Assembly (NCBI RefSeq): GCF_900142545.1
Contig: NZ_FRBF01000006.1
Span: 145,547-209,546, forward strand
Reading direction: 5' to 3'
Length of the DNA: 64,000 nucleotides
Source: Fibrobacter sp. UWT2
Lineage (GTDB): Bacteria; Fibrobacterota; Fibrobacteria; Fibrobacterales; Fibrobacteraceae
The position numbers and the translations under genes were made by a program. The notes below the pieces were generated by a model, which made no database searches, was not told the origin of the DNA, and saw only the letters and a program-made list of their open reading frames with translations. Below, piece by piece: positions 18,056-26,370 of the stretch. Positions within the stretch are counted from its first letter, which is position 1, and every line of letters starts with the position of its first letter.

Positions 18056-18820
18056 ATGCAAATTTCCGAATTCTCGACATGGCTTGATAACCTGCTTGAA
18101 CCGAAAATGTTCAAGGATTACTGCGTTGACGGTCTTTGCGTCGAAGCCTCCGACAAGGTTACGCGGATCGTCACGGGAGTCTCTTTCCGTGACCGCCTCA
18201 TTGATGCCGCCATTGAAAATAAGGCCGACTGCATCATTGTCCACCACCCGAACGGCTTCTGGAAGGGTGAAAACTGCAGGCTGGTGGGCAAGTTCGGCGA
18301 AAGAATGCGCCGCCTCATGCAAAACGGGATTTCCCTTTACGGCTTCCACCTGCCGCTGGACGGCCACATGGAAGTGGGGAATAACATCTTGATTGCGAAT
18401 GCCTTTGGGCTCCAGAATGTGGAAGGGTTCCTCCGCGAAGGGGAGCGTACCATCGGGGTCGTGGGGGAGTTTGCCGAACCTGTATCGAGTCAAAATTTCG
18501 TGGACCAGGCAAAAGCCGTGTTCGAACACGGCGTACAGCATGCCCTGATGTACGGGAAACCTTCCATTAAAAAGTTGGCAGTCTGCAGCGGTTCGGCAGG
18601 AGCCCCTGCCATTGAAGAAGCGATGGCTCTCGGCTGCGATGCCTTCGTCACCGGCGAAATCAAGGAAGCCGTTCCCATCGCCTGCGAAGAGCTTGGCTTC
18701 AACTTGATCAGCTGCGGCCACCACCGTACCGAAATCTTCGGCGTTCGGGCGCTGGCTGCCAAAATTCAGGCCGAACTGGGTATCCCGGCCACCTTTATCG
18801 ACATTGATAACGAAGTGTAA
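18056..18820 (+). CDS. Nif3-like dinuclear metal centre protein (YbgI family)
   Basis: About 254 residues from the ATG at 18056, which has GAGGTG six bases upstream; an in-frame ATG at 18044 lies inside that site. NIF3/YbgI proteins form a toroidal hexamer with a two-metal site. Matching segments: VTGVSFRDRLIDAAIE, DCIIVHHPNGFW (metal-binding HH), YGFHLPLDGHMEVGNN (His and Asp ligands), CSGSAG, DAFVTGEIKE and LISCGHHRTEIFGV (second His pair and Glu). The biochemical function is unsettled; GTP cyclohydrolase-like hydrolase activity has been proposed for relatives. It stands alone between hrpA and a terminator. Confidence 0.88.
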   Translation: MQISEFSTWLDNLLEPKMFKDYCVDGLCVEASDKVTRIVTGVSFRDRLIDAAIENKADCIIVHHPNGFWKGENCRLVGKFGERMRRLMQNGISLYGFHLPLDGHMEVGNNILIANAFGLQNVEGFLREGERTIGVVGEFAEPVSSQNFVDQAKAVFEHGVQHALMYGKPSIKKLAVCSGSAGAPAIEEAMALGCDAFVTGEIKEAVPIACEELGFNLISCGHHRTEIFGVRALAAKIQAELGIPATFIDIDNEV

Positions 18821-18843
18821 AAACAGCCCTGTTTACACTTTCT
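18814..18843 (+). terminator. Probable terminator after the Nif3-like gene
   Basis: AGTGTAAA-aa-CAG pairs with CTGTTTACACT (two-base bulge) and a short pyrimidine stretch follows. The stem begins within the last codons of the gene. Confidence 0.55.
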
Positions 18844-18976
18844 GTAATGTTACTTTTTACTTTCGCCCGAGCGAGAAATTTTGCGATTTTGGGCTAAAAA
18901 TGGCGATTTTGGAGCAGGAAGGCCGTTGAGTGTGCCTCATCACACTATTTTACATTGCCATCTGAGACCTTTTTGC

Positions 18977-18989
18977 TATCTTTCCGCTC
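18977..18989 (+). promoter_or_regulatory. -10-like TATCTT before the M23 peptidase start
   Basis: TATCTT (18977-18982) ends seven bases before the GTG start at 18990, with no Shine-Dalgarno sequence; this predicts a leaderless message. Confidence 0.4.
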
Positions 18990-19910
18990 GTGAATTTTTA
19001 TAAGACAACCATACACTTCCAGAATTCCTCGAAGTCCATGACCGTCCACATGCCGGTGTTCTTGTTTAAGGCATGGCCCGTGCTTAGGATCTTTGTCTTC
19101 ATCGGTGTAGTGTTGTTTGTCATCCAGATGGTTTCGACCACCATTTATGACGGGATCCTGAACCACCAGTTGAACGAGCGTCATAAGCTCGACAAGGAAA
19201 TGTCCCAGATTCAGGGAACCCTCGATTACCTGTCCAACACCACGGCTTCTTTCTTCTCGGACGAAAACCGCTTGTATGCAAGCTTTGGACTGCCTGTGCA
19301 GGATAAAGAGTCCCGTGAACTCGGTACGGGTGGTTCTGTAAGTCCGAACTCGCTTTTGTTGCGCAAGACCTCCCCGGTCTATGAACGCATGTCCATCTTG
19401 AATGAAACCGCTCAGCGCATTCAGGGCAAGCTTGCGAACAACGATTCCTCTTTCCGTACTCTGAACAAGTTCATGGATCAAAAGCACTACATGTGGCGCT
19501 TTATTCCGTCCATTTCTCCGACAAACGGCCGTTATGCCTCGGCATTTGGCCCCCGTATCCATCCGGTCACGGGTGAAGTCGGCAAAATGCACCAGGGTGT
19601 GGATATCGCAAACGAACGCTGGACTCCGATTTACGCCCCCGCCGATGGTGTGGTGGAAGTCGCCCAATTGAGTTCGACCTTCGGTAACTTTGTAACGATT
19701 GACCACGGAAACGGCATCAAGACCCGCTTTGGCCATATGCAGTTGTCCATTGTGCATCCGGGTCAGTACTTGCATCGCTACCAGGTGATTGGTTATATGG
19801 GTAACACCGGCCGCTCCGTGGGTCCGCACCTCCATTACGAGGTCTGGGTCCGCAACAGCCCTGTGAACCCGCTTGCCTATATGTTGCCCAACGGATATAC
19901 CGTCGACTAA
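18990..19910 (+). CDS. M23-family metallopeptidase, membrane-anchored
   Basis: 306 residues, GTG start. One N-terminal membrane helix (~30-55, VLRIFVFIGVVLFVIQM) is followed by a helical region (~60-160) and a C-terminal lysostaphin-type M23 domain. Zinc ligands are visible in HQGVDIA (HxxxD) and in HLHYEV (HxH), with GRYASAFGPRIHPVTG before and GNTGRSVGPHLH after. Such enzymes cut peptide cross-links in peptidoglycan or, when inactive, regulate amidases. Both zinc motifs are intact, so activity is likely. It acts in the periplasm, attached to the inner membrane. Confidence 0.9.
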   Translation: MNFYKTTIHFQNSSKSMTVHMPVFLFKAWPVLRIFVFIGVVLFVIQMVSTTIYDGILNHQLNERHKLDKEMSQIQGTLDYLSNTTASFFSDENRLYASFGLPVQDKESRELGTGGSVSPNSLLLRKTSPVYERMSILNETAQRIQGKLANNDSSFRTLNKFMDQKHYMWRFIPSISPTNGRYASAFGPRIHPVTGEVGKMHQGVDIANERWTPIYAPADGVVEVAQLSSTFGNFVTIDHGNGIKTRFGHMQLSIVHPGQYLHRYQVIGYMGNTGRSVGPHLHYEVWVRNSPVNPLAYMLPNGYTVD

Positions 19911-19960
19911 CGGTTCCGGGTAACGCCCTGCCCCTAAAATATGGCGCCGGCTTTGACTGG

Positions 19961-19986
19961 CTAAGGGCAGCAACCCCTTAGGGGGT
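19961..19986 (+). promoter_or_regulatory. Hairpin beside the ribosome site of the lamin-tail gene
   Basis: CTAAGGG (19961-19967) pairs with CCCTTAG (19975-19981). The run GGGGG that could serve as ribosome site follows at once, five bases before the ATG at 19991. Upstream CTGCCCCTAA (19929-19938) can pair with parts of the same hairpin instead, so two exclusive folds are possible. Confidence 0.4.
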
Positions 19987-19990
19987 CATC

Positions 19991-20785
19991 ATGTCAAATA
20001 AGGAAAATCGCTCGGGGCGCCTTATGGGCGTTCTTCTCTGCTTTTGTGGCTTCGCGTTTTGCGCCGAGGTACCGGAGCTTTATTTTACTGAAATCCATCA
20101 TTGCCCTGCAGAACCGGAGCCCGAATGGGTGGAAGTCTACAATGCGTCGGGCAGACCGCTGCCCATAGAAGAATACCGTTTTTGCAACCGGAGCAAGAAC
20201 TGGAGCGTGGGCAAGACCCGCGGCCGCGACTCCATTGCCCCATACGAAACGGTGCTTTTTTCCAGGGATACGCTCCTTTTGCGGGAGTACATCGGGTTCA
20301 AGGATGTGCGGCTGATCCAGTATGCCATGGGGTACTTGAACAATACGGCTGGCTCTCTTGCCATTTGCAAGGGGGATTCCGTCATTGACAGTGTGGCATG
20401 GGACAAGTCGACGGTTACCTGCCCCGCGGGGTTCAATCCACGTACCGGCAGGGCCGAAAATACGCCGGGTTTCCAGAAGACGCTGGATAGTCGGGGGTCT
20501 CACGGGGCCGGAACCGAATCTCGGAATGCTCCCTTTACCTTCAAGTTGTCGACTCGGGTGGTGCGGCTGAATAAGACGCCCTTGCGGGTTTATGTAGAAA
20601 GCGAACAGTCGGTGGAGCTGAAATTGCTGGATTCGGCTGGTCGGGAACAATGGAAAACGGTTGTGCCTCCCTATTCCAATGCTTGGCTGAATATACCACT
20701 CCAACATTTTGATATAGGCGTAGCCTATATCTCGCTTTCTTCCGGGCGCTATGAAAAGTTGGTGGGATTCTTGTTGAGGCCGTAG
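19991..20785 (+). CDS. Exported lamin-tail-domain protein
   Basis: 264 residues. A signal peptide (LMGVLLCFCGFAFCAE) is followed by a lamin-tail (LTD) fold, seen as LYFTEIHHCPAEPEPEWVEVYNAS, IEEYRFCNRS, IAPYETVLFSRDTLLL and TAGSLAICKGDSVIDSVAWD. LTD modules occur in bacterial surface proteins and secreted nucleases and probably bind other macromolecules. The remaining ~100 residues form a beta-rich domain (VELKLLDSAGREQW). It is the first gene of a cluster with one- or two-base gaps to the next two genes, so these are probably made together. No catalytic motif is visible. Confidence 0.7.
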   Translation: MSNKENRSGRLMGVLLCFCGFAFCAEVPELYFTEIHHCPAEPEPEWVEVYNASGRPLPIEEYRFCNRSKNWSVGKTRGRDSIAPYETVLFSRDTLLLREYIGFKDVRLIQYAMGYLNNTAGSLAICKGDSVIDSVAWDKSTVTCPAGFNPRTGRAENTPGFQKTLDSRGSHGAGTESRNAPFTFKLSTRVVRLNKTPLRVYVESEQSVELKLLDSAGREQWKTVVPPYSNAWLNIPLQHFDIGVAYISLSSGRYEKLVGFLLRP

Positions 20786-20786
20786 T

Positions 20787-21551
20787 ATGCGAAGAGCGAT
20801 TCTTGTCTTTGTTTGGCTTGCGAGCCTTGTCTGTGCGATGGACTTTCCCGGAGAATTTGTCCAAAATCCCGGAGGTTCCCTTGCTCTTTCGGGTTTGCCC
20901 GGGTATAAGTCAACTCCGGTTCGCTACTTGGAAGAGGGGGCCGCTGCCGGATTTGGGGTGGCCTACGCCCGAATGCCTGGGGCCGATATTCAAGTGGCGG
21001 GGGCTGCGGTCGAAATCGGTTTGGCGAAAAGTCGACTTGCGGTTTCCAGTTCCTATACAGAAATGGATTCTCTTTATAGGCGGGTATATTCCGAGGTGGA
21101 TCTTTCGTTGACCCGTTTCTGGTTGATGGGGGGAGCGGGTTATGGCGTTTCGGTGGATTGGCTTCCTGGCGAAGAATGCTGGACCTTGAACCGCTATAAG
21201 GCGGGGCTTGCGATTGTGAAAAGGCCTCTGGCTCTTTCCGGATTGATTTCCCTGGTCAATTCCGGTTCGGTTTTCCAGGTGGATTATGGAGTGTCCCTTC
21301 GGTTTGATGGCGAAACTTTCGGGGCGTTCGTGGAATATGATGGAAATTCCGTTGATGTCGGGAACTACTTGAAATTTTCGCATTTGTCCGTAATATCCGC
21401 TTATCGTTTCCCGGAGTTTGCCCTTTCGGTTTCGCTAGTTGTTTCGGTTGGGGGGTGGTCTCTTTCGGGGGCTTATGGCGATGCTTACCCCTTATGGGAT
21501 TGGTTTGGGTTTACAGCATCTAAGACAATCCGAAAAAAGACTATATTATAG
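20787..21551 (+). CDS. Putative outer-membrane beta-barrel protein
   Basis: 254 residues, one base after the preceding stop. It has a signal peptide (LVFVWLASLVCAMD) and no lipobox. The rest alternates short amphipathic strands and turns with many Gly, Ser and aromatic residues (VAYARMPG, LTRFWLMGGAGYGVSV, VDYGVSLRFDGETFGAFVEY, LSGAYGDAYPLWDWFGF), the pattern of an outer-membrane barrel of roughly 10-14 strands. I do not recognise a family. It sits between an exported lamin-tail protein and a membrane PAS protein. Confidence 0.55.
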   Translation: MRRAILVFVWLASLVCAMDFPGEFVQNPGGSLALSGLPGYKSTPVRYLEEGAAAGFGVAYARMPGADIQVAGAAVEIGLAKSRLAVSSSYTEMDSLYRRVYSEVDLSLTRFWLMGGAGYGVSVDWLPGEECWTLNRYKAGLAIVKRPLALSGLISLVNSGSVFQVDYGVSLRFDGETFGAFVEYDGNSVDVGNYLKFSHLSVISAYRFPEFALSVSLVVSVGGWSLSGAYGDAYPLWDWFGFTASKTIRKKTIL

Positions 21552-21553
21552 AT

Positions 21554-22810
21554 ATGCAGGTATCTGTAGGTCTTTTAATCGCGCTTTCTTTTGTCTGTTT
21601 CCTCGTGACAACGGCGTTTGTGATTTCGGTCCTTTTGATTAGGGACCTGCTTCACAAGCAGAAAATCTATTCCAATTTTTCTGGATTCCTGAGTGATTTT
21701 CTGGCCATTATTTCTAAAGAAGGCCGACTGATTGACGCTTCCCCCTCTTATATTTCGGATCCCCTTTATAACCTGATTATGCGCAAGAAGTCCTTCAAGA
21801 AGGTCTTTTCGGCGCCGGAGTACAAGCGTTTCTCGGAATACATTAGAGGCTTGGATGCCTATCCTGATATTCCCTTCGTTTTTTCTCAAGATGCGGGCGA
21901 TGGCTTGAACTGGTACGAAATCCGTGCCCGACAAAAGCAGGAAGGTGATGTCCACATGGTCCTTTTGCTGAAGAATGTGACCTTGGATGTGGAATCCCGT
22001 ACGCAGCGCGATGAGTTGAAGGAAAAAGTCGACATGTTGCTCCAGAACACTGGCGATTTTCTGTGGTCGATGGATGTGGACTCCCGTAAGTTCACCTTCT
22101 TGACCCCCCTTGTAGATGACGAAGGCCGTGCGATTCCCAGAACCCAGGGGGTTCAGGATATTCGTGCCATGATGCCTGAAGAAGATTACGCCTTTTTCGA
22201 CAAGCATTTGAATGCCCGTATTGTGGAATTCCGCGCCAAGGGCCAGGATTTTAGTGAAACGCGCGGCGTGAGACTGCGCCTGGAAGGTGAAAACGGCAAG
22301 CTGGACTGGTATGCGTTTTGCGGTCGCCTTTATACCGAAGAAAACGCAAAGATCGTGTTCCGCGGTTCTGCCCGTAGGCTGGACTTGCAGCTAGAAACCC
22401 CGGTCGTGGAAACGTCGGCTATGAGCGAGTCGACCCAGGTGGCTGCGTTGGCATTCCCGGATATTCGTCTGTTCTGGATCGACCGTGAATACAAGATTTG
22501 TGGCTGTAACCAGGCCTTTTCGCTTGCCTTTGGAAGTCCGATTCCTGAAGAAATCGAAGGCAAGCGCCTGCTCGAAGTGGTTCGCCCGCGTTATTTCTCG
22601 CTGTTCCATGGCGTTCTTTCGGAAGTGTTCGAAAAAGGGCTTTCCAAGTCTTGGAAAGGTCCCTTTGGAGTAGGAAAGCGTTTGCTGTGGTTCAATGCGG
22701 TGCCCTTGAAGCGCCCTGATGGCTACACTTACCGCGTTTTGGGCGTGTATTTGCAGCTGGATGAAAATGACTTTAGTTCCGTAAAAAATCTAACAATGGA
22801 GAAAAAATGA
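21554..22810 (+). CDS. Membrane-anchored PAS-domain protein without an output domain
   Basis: 418 residues. One N-terminal membrane helix (LLIALSFVCFLVTTAFVISVLLI) is followed by probably three PAS folds: ~45-150 (FLSDFLAIISKEGRLIDASP), ~160-285 (LLQNTGDFLWSMDVDSRKFTFLTP) and ~300-410 (IRLFWIDREYKICGCNQAFSLAFG). The chain stops right after the last PAS domain: no histidine kinase, GGDEF, EAL or methyl-accepting segment is present. It may pass a signal to a partner protein or be the remnant of a larger sensor. The stop codon overlaps the start of the next gene (ATGA), which implies translational coupling. Confidence 0.75.
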   Translation: MQVSVGLLIALSFVCFLVTTAFVISVLLIRDLLHKQKIYSNFSGFLSDFLAIISKEGRLIDASPSYISDPLYNLIMRKKSFKKVFSAPEYKRFSEYIRGLDAYPDIPFVFSQDAGDGLNWYEIRARQKQEGDVHMVLLLKNVTLDVESRTQRDELKEKVDMLLQNTGDFLWSMDVDSRKFTFLTPLVDDEGRAIPRTQGVQDIRAMMPEEDYAFFDKHLNARIVEFRAKGQDFSETRGVRLRLEGENGKLDWYAFCGRLYTEENAKIVFRGSARRLDLQLETPVVETSAMSESTQVAALAFPDIRLFWIDREYKICGCNQAFSLAFGSPIPEEIEGKRLLEVVRPRYFSLFHGVLSEVFEKGLSKSWKGPFGVGKRLLWFNAVPLKRPDGYTYRVLGVYLQLDENDFSSVKNLTMEKK

Positions 22811-23247
22811 AAAAATTGATGTTGCTTGCTGTTGCTTCGCTGCTCGTGTTTGTCGCTTGCGAAGGAAAGAAGGAAGAACAGGCCCAGGTTCAGGCTCAGC
22901 CCGCTCCTGTTGCTGAACAGGCTGTTGCAAAGCAGGCTCCGGCTGAAGAACGTCCGGCAATGCAGTCCATTGACTGGGACAAGGCTCTTGAAATGAACAA
23001 GAACGGTGCCATTTTTGTGGATGTCCGTAATCCGCCGGAATTGAATGAAGGCTATGCCCCGGAAGCAAAGAATGTTCCTCTTGGCGAATTGAAGGATCGC
23101 TTGGCCGAACTTCCGAAAGACAAGGACTTGCTGATCTATTGCCGTTCCGGCCGTCGCAGCGAAGCCGCAACCAACTACTTGTTGAGCCAGGGTTATACCC
23201 GCGTGTATAACGTTCTCGGCGGTTACCTCGCCTTCCCGCAGAAGTAG
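22807..23247 (+). CDS. Rhodanese-domain lipoprotein
   Basis: 146 residues. A lipoprotein signal (MKKLMLLAVASLLVFVAC) is followed by a Gln/Ala/Pro-rich spacer and a single rhodanese domain (~60-145): AIFVDVRNPPELNEGYAPEAK, NVPLGEL and the active-site loop CRSGRRS with its catalytic cysteine. Periplasmic rhodaneses carry sulfur from thiosulfate or persulfides. The start codon overlaps the stop of the PAS gene, so the sensor and the lipoprotein are made from one message. The real substrate cannot be read from sequence. Confidence 0.85.
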   Translation: MKKLMLLAVASLLVFVACEGKKEEQAQVQAQPAPVAEQAVAKQAPAEERPAMQSIDWDKALEMNKNGAIFVDVRNPPELNEGYAPEAKNVPLGELKDRLAELPKDKDLLIYCRSGRRSEAATNYLLSQGYTRVYNVLGGYLAFPQK

Positions 23248-23256
23248 TCTGTTGAG

Positions 23257-23280
23257 TCATTCCGACGAAGGTCGGAATCA
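23257..23280 (+). repeat. Hairpin repeat with TCAT...ATCA flanks
   Basis: ATTCCGAC (23259-23266), loop GAAG and GTCGGAAT (23271-23278) form an 8-bp stem. The flanks TCAT and ATCAGC are shared with the 41-base repeats at 12,791, but the stem differs. Confidence 0.7.
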
Positions 23281-23304
23281 GCTTCTTGAATCAGCATCCT
23301 GAAA

Positions 23305-24549
23305 ATGAATTACCTGCAACTAGCATTTGAGAATTCCCTCTTTTCTGTCGGCATCAGTCGGCCGAATCCTGCCGTGGGTGCCGTCGTCGTTCGCGATGGC
23401 ATCGTCGTCGGGAAGGGGCGTACACAGCGCCCGGGGAATGCTCATGCCGAGGTAATGGCGCTGCGTGACGCGGGCGAACTCGCCCGCGGGGCGGCCATAT
23501 ACGTGACGCTGGAACCTTGCTGTCATTATGGCCGCACGCCCCCTTGCACCAAGGCTATCATCGAGGCCGGCATCAAGGAAGTCTACTTCGCTCACGCCGA
23601 CCCGAATCCGCTGGTACGCGGCAAGAGCCGTAGCATTCTCGAAGAAGCTGGAATCAAGGTCTTCGAAGGTCAGGATGCTTGCGAGCGTGCGATTGTTGAA
23701 AGCGGCTGGGACGATTCTTGTTCTCATGACGGCTGCAAAGTGCTTTCTGGAAATTCAGCTGCCATGGGGGAGCCTGAGACTCGCGCCGAGGCACTTGCCG
23801 AAGCCCGTATGCTCTTTCACGAAATCGAACGCTTCTTCGAAGCCTACGATTTCTATGTTCGCAATAAGACAACCTTTGTCGAAATTAAGTCAGCCATTTC
23901 GCAAGAAGGCTTTATGGGCGCATGCCAGCCTGACGGCTCGCATGCCCCGCTTAAAATCACCGGTCAAGGAGCCAACTGCTGGAACCATGAACTTCGAGCC
24001 ATGAGCGACGCGATTCTCGTGGGAGCAGGTACCGTACTTGCCGATAACCCCTCGCTCGATGTACGCCTTGCTCAAGGGAACAATCCCGTCAAAATCATTT
24101 GGGCGGGGCATCATGAATTTACCGCCGCCGAGGTTGAAAATCTGCGCGTTTTCCAAGCGCCTGTAGAAAAGGGCAAAGCGCCCATCGTCTTTACTTGTGT
24201 GCCGCAGCCCGCGCTTGAAAAGAAGAATGTGGGTGAGGCGCCGGCTGTTGAAGTGGTCGCTTTAAGTAACGCCTCTTTTGTTGCCAACTGGCACGAAATG
24301 CATGCGAATCTCTCCGCTCGCGGCATGCACCGCCTGATGGTAGAACCCGGTGCACGCCTTGCTGATGAAATCTTTAAATGCGGTCTCTGGAACCGCCTCG
24401 ATTTGTGGCAATCTTCCGATCCTGCGGTCGACCGTGCGCTTGAATCCAGCGGCGCCGACGGCCTTACTTATCCTGAGTTGCCGACGGCCCTCGTCGCCCG
24501 CGAATCCTTCATGCTCGGGCCCGACGTCCTGACCGTATACTCCCGCTAG
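23305..24549 (+). CDS. ribD: Bifunctional riboflavin biosynthesis protein RibD (deaminase/reductase)
   Basis: 414 residues. RibD carries out the second and third steps of riboflavin synthesis: deamination of the pyrimidine ring, then NADPH-dependent reduction of the ribose. The N-terminal zinc deaminase has the HAE motif (His47, Glu49 in GNAHAEVM) and PCCHYGRTPPC (zinc cysteines Cys72 and Cys81). The C-terminal reductase domain contains DAILVGAGTVLADNPSL and LMVEPGARLADEIF. About 50 residues between the domains (ECDS-like spacer around 145-200) appear longer than usual. No other rib genes are nearby. The stop overlaps the convergent sufD-like gene by 4 bases. Confidence 0.93.
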   Translation: MNYLQLAFENSLFSVGISRPNPAVGAVVVRDGIVVGKGRTQRPGNAHAEVMALRDAGELARGAAIYVTLEPCCHYGRTPPCTKAIIEAGIKEVYFAHADPNPLVRGKSRSILEEAGIKVFEGQDACERAIVESGWDDSCSHDGCKVLSGNSAAMGEPETRAEALAEARMLFHEIERFFEAYDFYVRNKTTFVEIKSAISQEGFMGACQPDGSHAPLKITGQGANCWNHELRAMSDAILVGAGTVLADNPSLDVRLAQGNNPVKIIWAGHHEFTAAEVENLRVFQAPVEKGKAPIVFTCVPQPALEKKNVGEAPAVEVVALSNASFVANWHEMHANLSARGMHRLMVEPGARLADEIFKCGLWNRLDLWQSSDPAVDRALESSGADGLTYPELPTALVARESFMLGPDVLTVYSR

Positions 24550-25520
24550 AGCGCCTGCATCAGCCGTTTCTTCGCGGCCCCATCGGGCAATTCCAGGAAC
24601 AATTCCTTCGCGAATGCCTTAGTGAGCATTTCGCGGGCCTTATCGGCCGGAATTCCGCGGCTCGTCAAATAGAACATCTGATCCTTGTCGAGTTCGCCCA
24701 CGGTATTGCCGTGCGTACATTCCACATCGTCGTGGTAAATCTTGAGCACCGGCTTCACCGAAACGCTCGGGCCGTCGCTCAAAAGAATCGTATTCACCAG
24801 CTGGCTCGAATTCACCTGGCTGCAGTTGTTGCCCACGACCACCTGGCCGTCGTAGCTGGCATAAGCGCTTTCGTCGAGAATGTTACGCACGAACTGCGTG
24901 CTCACCGTGCTGGGAGCGTTGTGCAAAATTGTCAGGCGCTGGTGCTTAGAGGCTGTGCCCTTCAGAATATTCAGGCTGCGGTAATCGAAGTTCGCGCCTT
25001 CGCCGTTCAATTCTACGCGCGCACTGATGCGGCCAATGCCGCTGTCTTGCAAAACGTTCGCAAAATGCACCGTAGAATTTGCGTCCTGCTTGATGTCGAA
25101 ATGCCTAAAGGTTAGCGGCAAGTCGTTGGCGGGGTTCGCAAAAAAGATTTCGAGTTCGGCGCCTTCAGCGACATTGATATCGAAGCGTTCTGCGCAAATT
25201 TCATGCATCACCTTGTTGTCAAGGATTTCAATGCTCGCCTTTGCGTTCTTGCCGATGTTCAAAACGGTACGACCGAAGTCGTTGTTGCACTTGAGCATCG
25301 CCATTTCGTTTTCGCCATCGGCAATCGTCTTCACCAACTGGCGGGCGTTGCAGGCAATGGGCAAAAGGGCGGCAAAGTCATCTTCGCTTGCGAAGTCTTC
25401 ATCGCAAGTGCATTCACTCGGAAATTCAGGAGCCTGAATCTTGTTGACCGGGAAAAACGTCCACAATTCGTTATTGCGACGCGGCATTCCCAATTGTTTA
25501 ATGCGGGTAATGGCGTCCAT
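24546..25520 (-). CDS. SufB/SufD-family Fe-S cluster scaffold protein
   Basis: 324 residues, shorter than SufD (~420) or SufB (~470). The conserved C-terminal core is clear: DESAYASYDGQVVVGNNCSQVNSSQLVNTILLSDG, VKPVLKIYHDDVECTHGNTVGELDKDQMFYLTSRGIP. The HGNTVG histidine matches the site used for cluster assembly in SufD. Its ATG overlaps the sufC stop by one base, so the pair is translationally coupled. With only SufC and one SufB/D-type subunit in the operon, this resembles the compact two-gene SUF systems; whether a full-length SufB exists elsewhere cannot be told. The protein probably pairs with SufC to build Fe-S clusters in the cytoplasm. Confidence 0.8.
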   Translation of the reverse strand: MDAITRIKQLGMPRRNNELWTFFPVNKIQAPEFPSECTCDEDFASEDDFAALLPIACNARQLVKTIADGENEMAMLKCNNDFGRTVLNIGKNAKASIEILDNKVMHEICAERFDINVAEGAELEIFFANPANDLPLTFRHFDIKQDANSTVHFANVLQDSGIGRISARVELNGEGANFDYRSLNILKGTASKHQRLTILHNAPSTVSTQFVRNILDESAYASYDGQVVVGNNCSQVNSSQLVNTILLSDGPSVSVKPVLKIYHDDVECTHGNTVGELDKDQMFYLTSRGIPADKAREMLTKAFAKELFLELPDGAAKKRLMQAL

Positions 25521-26266
25521 TAGTTTTCCTCGATCCAGTCGTAACCTTGTTCTTCGAGCTTGAGGGCGAGTTCCGGACCGCCCGAAAGAATAATCTTGCC
25601 GTGGCGCAGCACATGCACGTAAGTCGGCTTGATGTAGTCCAAAAGTCTCTGGTAGTGCGTCACCAGAATCACCGCCTTCTCGGGCGACATAATCTGGTTG
25701 ATGCCATGAGCCACAATGCGGAGAGCGTCAATGTCGAGGCCCGAGTCCGTTTCGTCGAGGAACGATACCTTCGGATCCAAAATAGCCATCTGCAGAATTT
25801 CGTTGCGCTTCTTTTCGCCACCGCTAAAGCCGTCGTTCACGCCGCGGTCGCGGTAACGGTCATCCATTTCGAGCATGGCCATCTTTTCTTCGCAGAGCTT
25901 CTTGAAGTCTGCATCGGCGAGCGGTTCAAGCCCCAGGTAGGCGCGCTTGGAATTCAGCGCCATCTGCAAGAATTCCACATTGTTCACGCCCGGAATTTCG
26001 GTGGGGTACTGCGTGCTGATGAACAGACCGGAATTCGCGCGGTCGCAAATTTCCATCGAGAGCAGATCCTTGCCATCAAGCGTCACGGAACCGTCATTCA
26101 CGGTGTAGGCGGGGTGGCCTGCAATCACCTTCGAAAGCGTACTTTTGCCGGAACCGTTGGGGCCCATAATGGCATGGACTTCGCCCGGTTTGACTTCCAG
26201 GTTGATTCCCTTCAAAATTTGGGTTCCGTCTTCGATACTAGCTTTCAGGTTCTTGATGGACAGCAT
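25520..26266 (-). CDS. sufC: Fe-S cluster assembly ATPase SufC
   Basis: 248 residues. A soluble ABC-type ATPase with Walker A GPNGSGKS (35-42), signature FSGGEKKR, Walker B with VSFLDETDSGLDIDAL and the switch histidine in VTHYQRLL. The DETDSGLDIDA segment is a SufC hallmark. SufC powers conformational change in the SufB/D scaffold. A strong Shine-Dalgarno sequence (GGAGGAATT) precedes the ATG, unlike many neighbours. The promoter-like CTAAATTTG lies 45 bases upstream (26312-26317 hexamer), leaving a real leader that includes a small GCGC-AATA-GCGC hairpin. Confidence 0.95.
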   Translation of the reverse strand: MLSIKNLKASIEDGTQILKGINLEVKPGEVHAIMGPNGSGKSTLSKVIAGHPAYTVNDGSVTLDGKDLLSMEICDRANSGLFISTQYPTEIPGVNNVEFLQMALNSKRAYLGLEPLADADFKKLCEEKMAMLEMDDRYRDRGVNDGFSGGEKKRNEILQMAILDPKVSFLDETDSGLDIDALRIVAHGINQIMSPEKAVILVTHYQRLLDYIKPTYVHVLRHGKIILSGGPELALKLEEQGYDWIEEN

Positions 26267-26370
26267 AATTCCTCCGGCGCTATTGCGCTAGAACATTTTT
26301 TTTACGGCTCAAATTTAGAAAAACTTGCGGCCTGTGTCTTATCAATTTTTTTTATAATCAGATGAACGGA

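Noticed and set aside
19921..19990. Known riboswitch class before the lamin-tail gene
   Set aside because: I could not match it to a riboswitch consensus I know (GEMM, TPP, SAM, cobalamin); it is reported only as alternative pairing.
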